DNA of 64,000 nucleotides from NCBI RefSeq assembly GCF_964656455.1, contig NC_135722.1, positions 110,552,234 through 110,616,233 of the forward strand, read 5' to 3'. The notes beneath the pieces were generated by a model. That model was given only the letters and a program-made list of their open reading frames with translations, did not search any database and was not told where the DNA came from. Source of the DNA: Halichoerus grypus (Eukaryota > Chordata > Mammalia > Carnivora > Phocidae). Shown here piece after piece: positions 62,325 to 64,000 of the stretch. The position numbers and the translations under genes are program-made. How positions within the stretch are numbered: position 1 is the first letter of the stretch; every line of letters starts with the position of its first letter.

Positions 62325-64000
62325 AGAAGACAAGTGATCTTGATCAAAATCCCAGCAAGTTCTTGTATAGATATTGACAATTCCATTCTACAGTTTATAT
62401 GGAGAGGCAAAAGAGCCAGAATAGCCAATACAATATTGAAGGAGAAAAACAAAGTGAGAGGCTGATACTACCTGACTTCAAGACTTACTATAAAGCCACA
62501 GTGATCAAGTCAGTGTGGTATAAGAGAAAGAACAGACAAATAGATCAGTGGGACAGAATAAAGAGCCCAGAAACAGACCCACGTCCATATGGCCAGCTGG
62601 TCTTTGAGAAAGGAGGGAAGGCAGAACCGTGGGGCCTGCAGCAAGTGGACATCCCCACGCAAAAAGTGAATCTCAGCACAGATCTTACCCCTTCCCCAAA
62701 ATAAACTCAGAAAGGATCGTAGACCTAAATGTGAAACCTAAAACTCCAGGGAGAAAACACAGGAGAAAACCCAGATGCCCTTGGGTGTGGAATGACCTTT
62801 TAGATAAAATAATCAAAGGCACAATCCATGAGAGAGAGTTGATACACTAGATTTCATTAAAACTAAACATTTCTGCTCGGTGAGACACAATGTCAAGAGA
62901 ATGAGAAGACACACCGCAGCCTGGGAGAAAATTTTTTCAGAAGACATATCTGATAAAGGACTCTTATCCAAAATATATAAAGAACTCTCAAAACTCAACA
63001 ATACAAAAACAATCATCCCAATTTAAAAATGGGCCAAAGACCTTAACAGACACCTTAACAAAGAAGATACAAGATGGGAAGTAAGCATACAAAAAGATGC
63101 TCCATATCACAGGCCATCAGGGAAATGCGGATTAAAAATAACAATGCGATACCACCACACACCTATTAAAATGGCCAAAATCCAGAATGCTGCCAACACC
63201 AGGTGCTGGCGAGCATGTGAAGCAATAGCAACTCTCATGCACAGCTGATGGGAATGCAAAATGGTGCAATTTAGCAAACGGCTTGGCAGTTTCTAACAAA
63301 ACTAACCATACTCTTACCATATGATCCAGCAATCACGATCTTCGGTATTTATTCCCAAGTGTTGAAAACTTATGTCCACACAAAACCTGCGCGTGAATGT
63401 TTCTAGCAGCTGTATTCATAACTTCCAAAACTTGGAAGCAACTATGGTGTCTTCTAGTAGGTGAACAGAAAAACAAAGGGTGATAACATCCAGACAATGC
63501 AATATTATTCAGCACTAAAAAGGAATGAGCTAGGGGTGCCTCGGTAGCTCAGTCAGTTAGGCGACTGACTCTTTGTTTTGACTCAGGTTATGATTTCATG
63601 GGTCGTGAGATCAAGCCCCGCGTCAGGCTCTGCACTCGGCAGGGGGTCTGCTTGAGATTCTCTCCCTCCTCCCTCCCCCCACTCATACTCTCTCTCTCTC
63701 TCAAATAAAAATAAATAAATCTTTTTTAAAAAAAGGAATGAGCTATCAAACCATGATAAGATACAGAGACTTAAATGCATATCACTAAATGAAAGAAGCC
63801 AATCTGAAGGCTATATACTGTATGTTTCCAACTACATGATGTTCTGGAAAAGGCAAAACTATGGGGACAGTAAAAAGATTAGCGGTTGCCAGGGGTTGGG
63901 GGGAGGGAAGGGATGAATAGGTGGAGCACAGAGGATTTTTAGGGCTGTGAAGATGCTCTGTGTGATATCATCATGATAGATACACATCATTATATACGTG
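62325..64000 (+). mobile_element. Old L1 ORF2 to 3' UTR, runs off right edge
   Basis: Plus-strand L1: TACTATAAAGCCACAGTGAT, AGACAAATAGATCAGTGGGA, CAAAAACAATCATCCCAATT, TATGATCCAGCAATCACGAT, then 3' UTR (TGTTTCCAACTACATGATG, GGTTGCCAGGGGTTGGGGGG). Interrupted by the SINE at 63533-63730. Frames are broken; the longest remnant (62399-62704) covers an ORF2 C-terminal segment. Confidence 0.88.
63533..63730 (+). mobile_element. CAN SINE (older variant)
   Basis: GGGGTGCCTCGGTAGCTCAG, AGGCGACTGACTCTTTGTTT, CAAGCCCCGCGTCAGGCTCT, A-tail. Target-site duplication AAAAAGGAATGAGCTA. The ACTGACTCTT variant belongs to an older SINE subfamily than the others here. Confidence 0.92.

Overview
This is a window of mammalian nuclear DNA from a carnivoran. 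The caniform tRNA-Lys-derived SINE (start GGGGCGCCTGGGTGGCTC) recurs about ten times on both strands. Its sequence is closer to the form seen in bears, seals and mustelids (Arctoidea) than to the dog form, by recall and not by database search. The young L1 elements are of the matching carnivore type. Almost everything outside one gene is interspersed repeat. No bacterial, phage or CRISPR structure is present.

The only host protein-coding gene I can support is MMP12 (macrophage metalloelastase), on the + strand from 39873 to 52925. All ten coding exons have consensus splice sites and compatible phases. Joined, they give 1413 nt, that is 470 residues, the same length as human MMP12. The signal peptide, cysteine switch, zinc-binding helix, Met-turn and hemopexin domain with its terminal cysteine are all intact. 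A TATA box and an AP-1 site lie just upstream. By known synteny of the MMP cluster, MMP13 should lie to the left and MMP3 to the right; neither is inside this window.

Layout. 1-4278: 5' part of a young L1 on the minus strand, continuing off the left edge. 4285-7200: mostly non-repetitive DNA with an L2 and a MITE-like piece. 7205-18085: a three-level nest of L1 elements; an old plus-strand L1 3' end is split by an older minus-strand L1, which is itself split by an almost intact 7.1-kb young L1 (9556-16655, 17-bp target-site duplications). 18085-39700: MMP12 5' flank with L2, MIR, SINE, L1 pieces, probable solo LTRs and microsatellites. 39748-53465: MMP12 with promoter and polyadenylation signals; intron 6 is largely one old L1. 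53470-64000: 3' flank with SINEs, MIRs, an L1M 5' fragment, a probable LTR and an old L1 running off the right edge.

The most interesting observations are inside MMP12. First, the 3' two-thirds of exon 1 plus the start of intron 1 is tandemly duplicated. The copy keeps a 69-nt open, phase-0 block with usable acceptor and donor sites (40190-40258), so it could act as an extra in-frame exon. Second, a 314-bp block is present twice as direct repeats exactly 2236 bp apart, about 97% identical, flanking exons 3 and 4.
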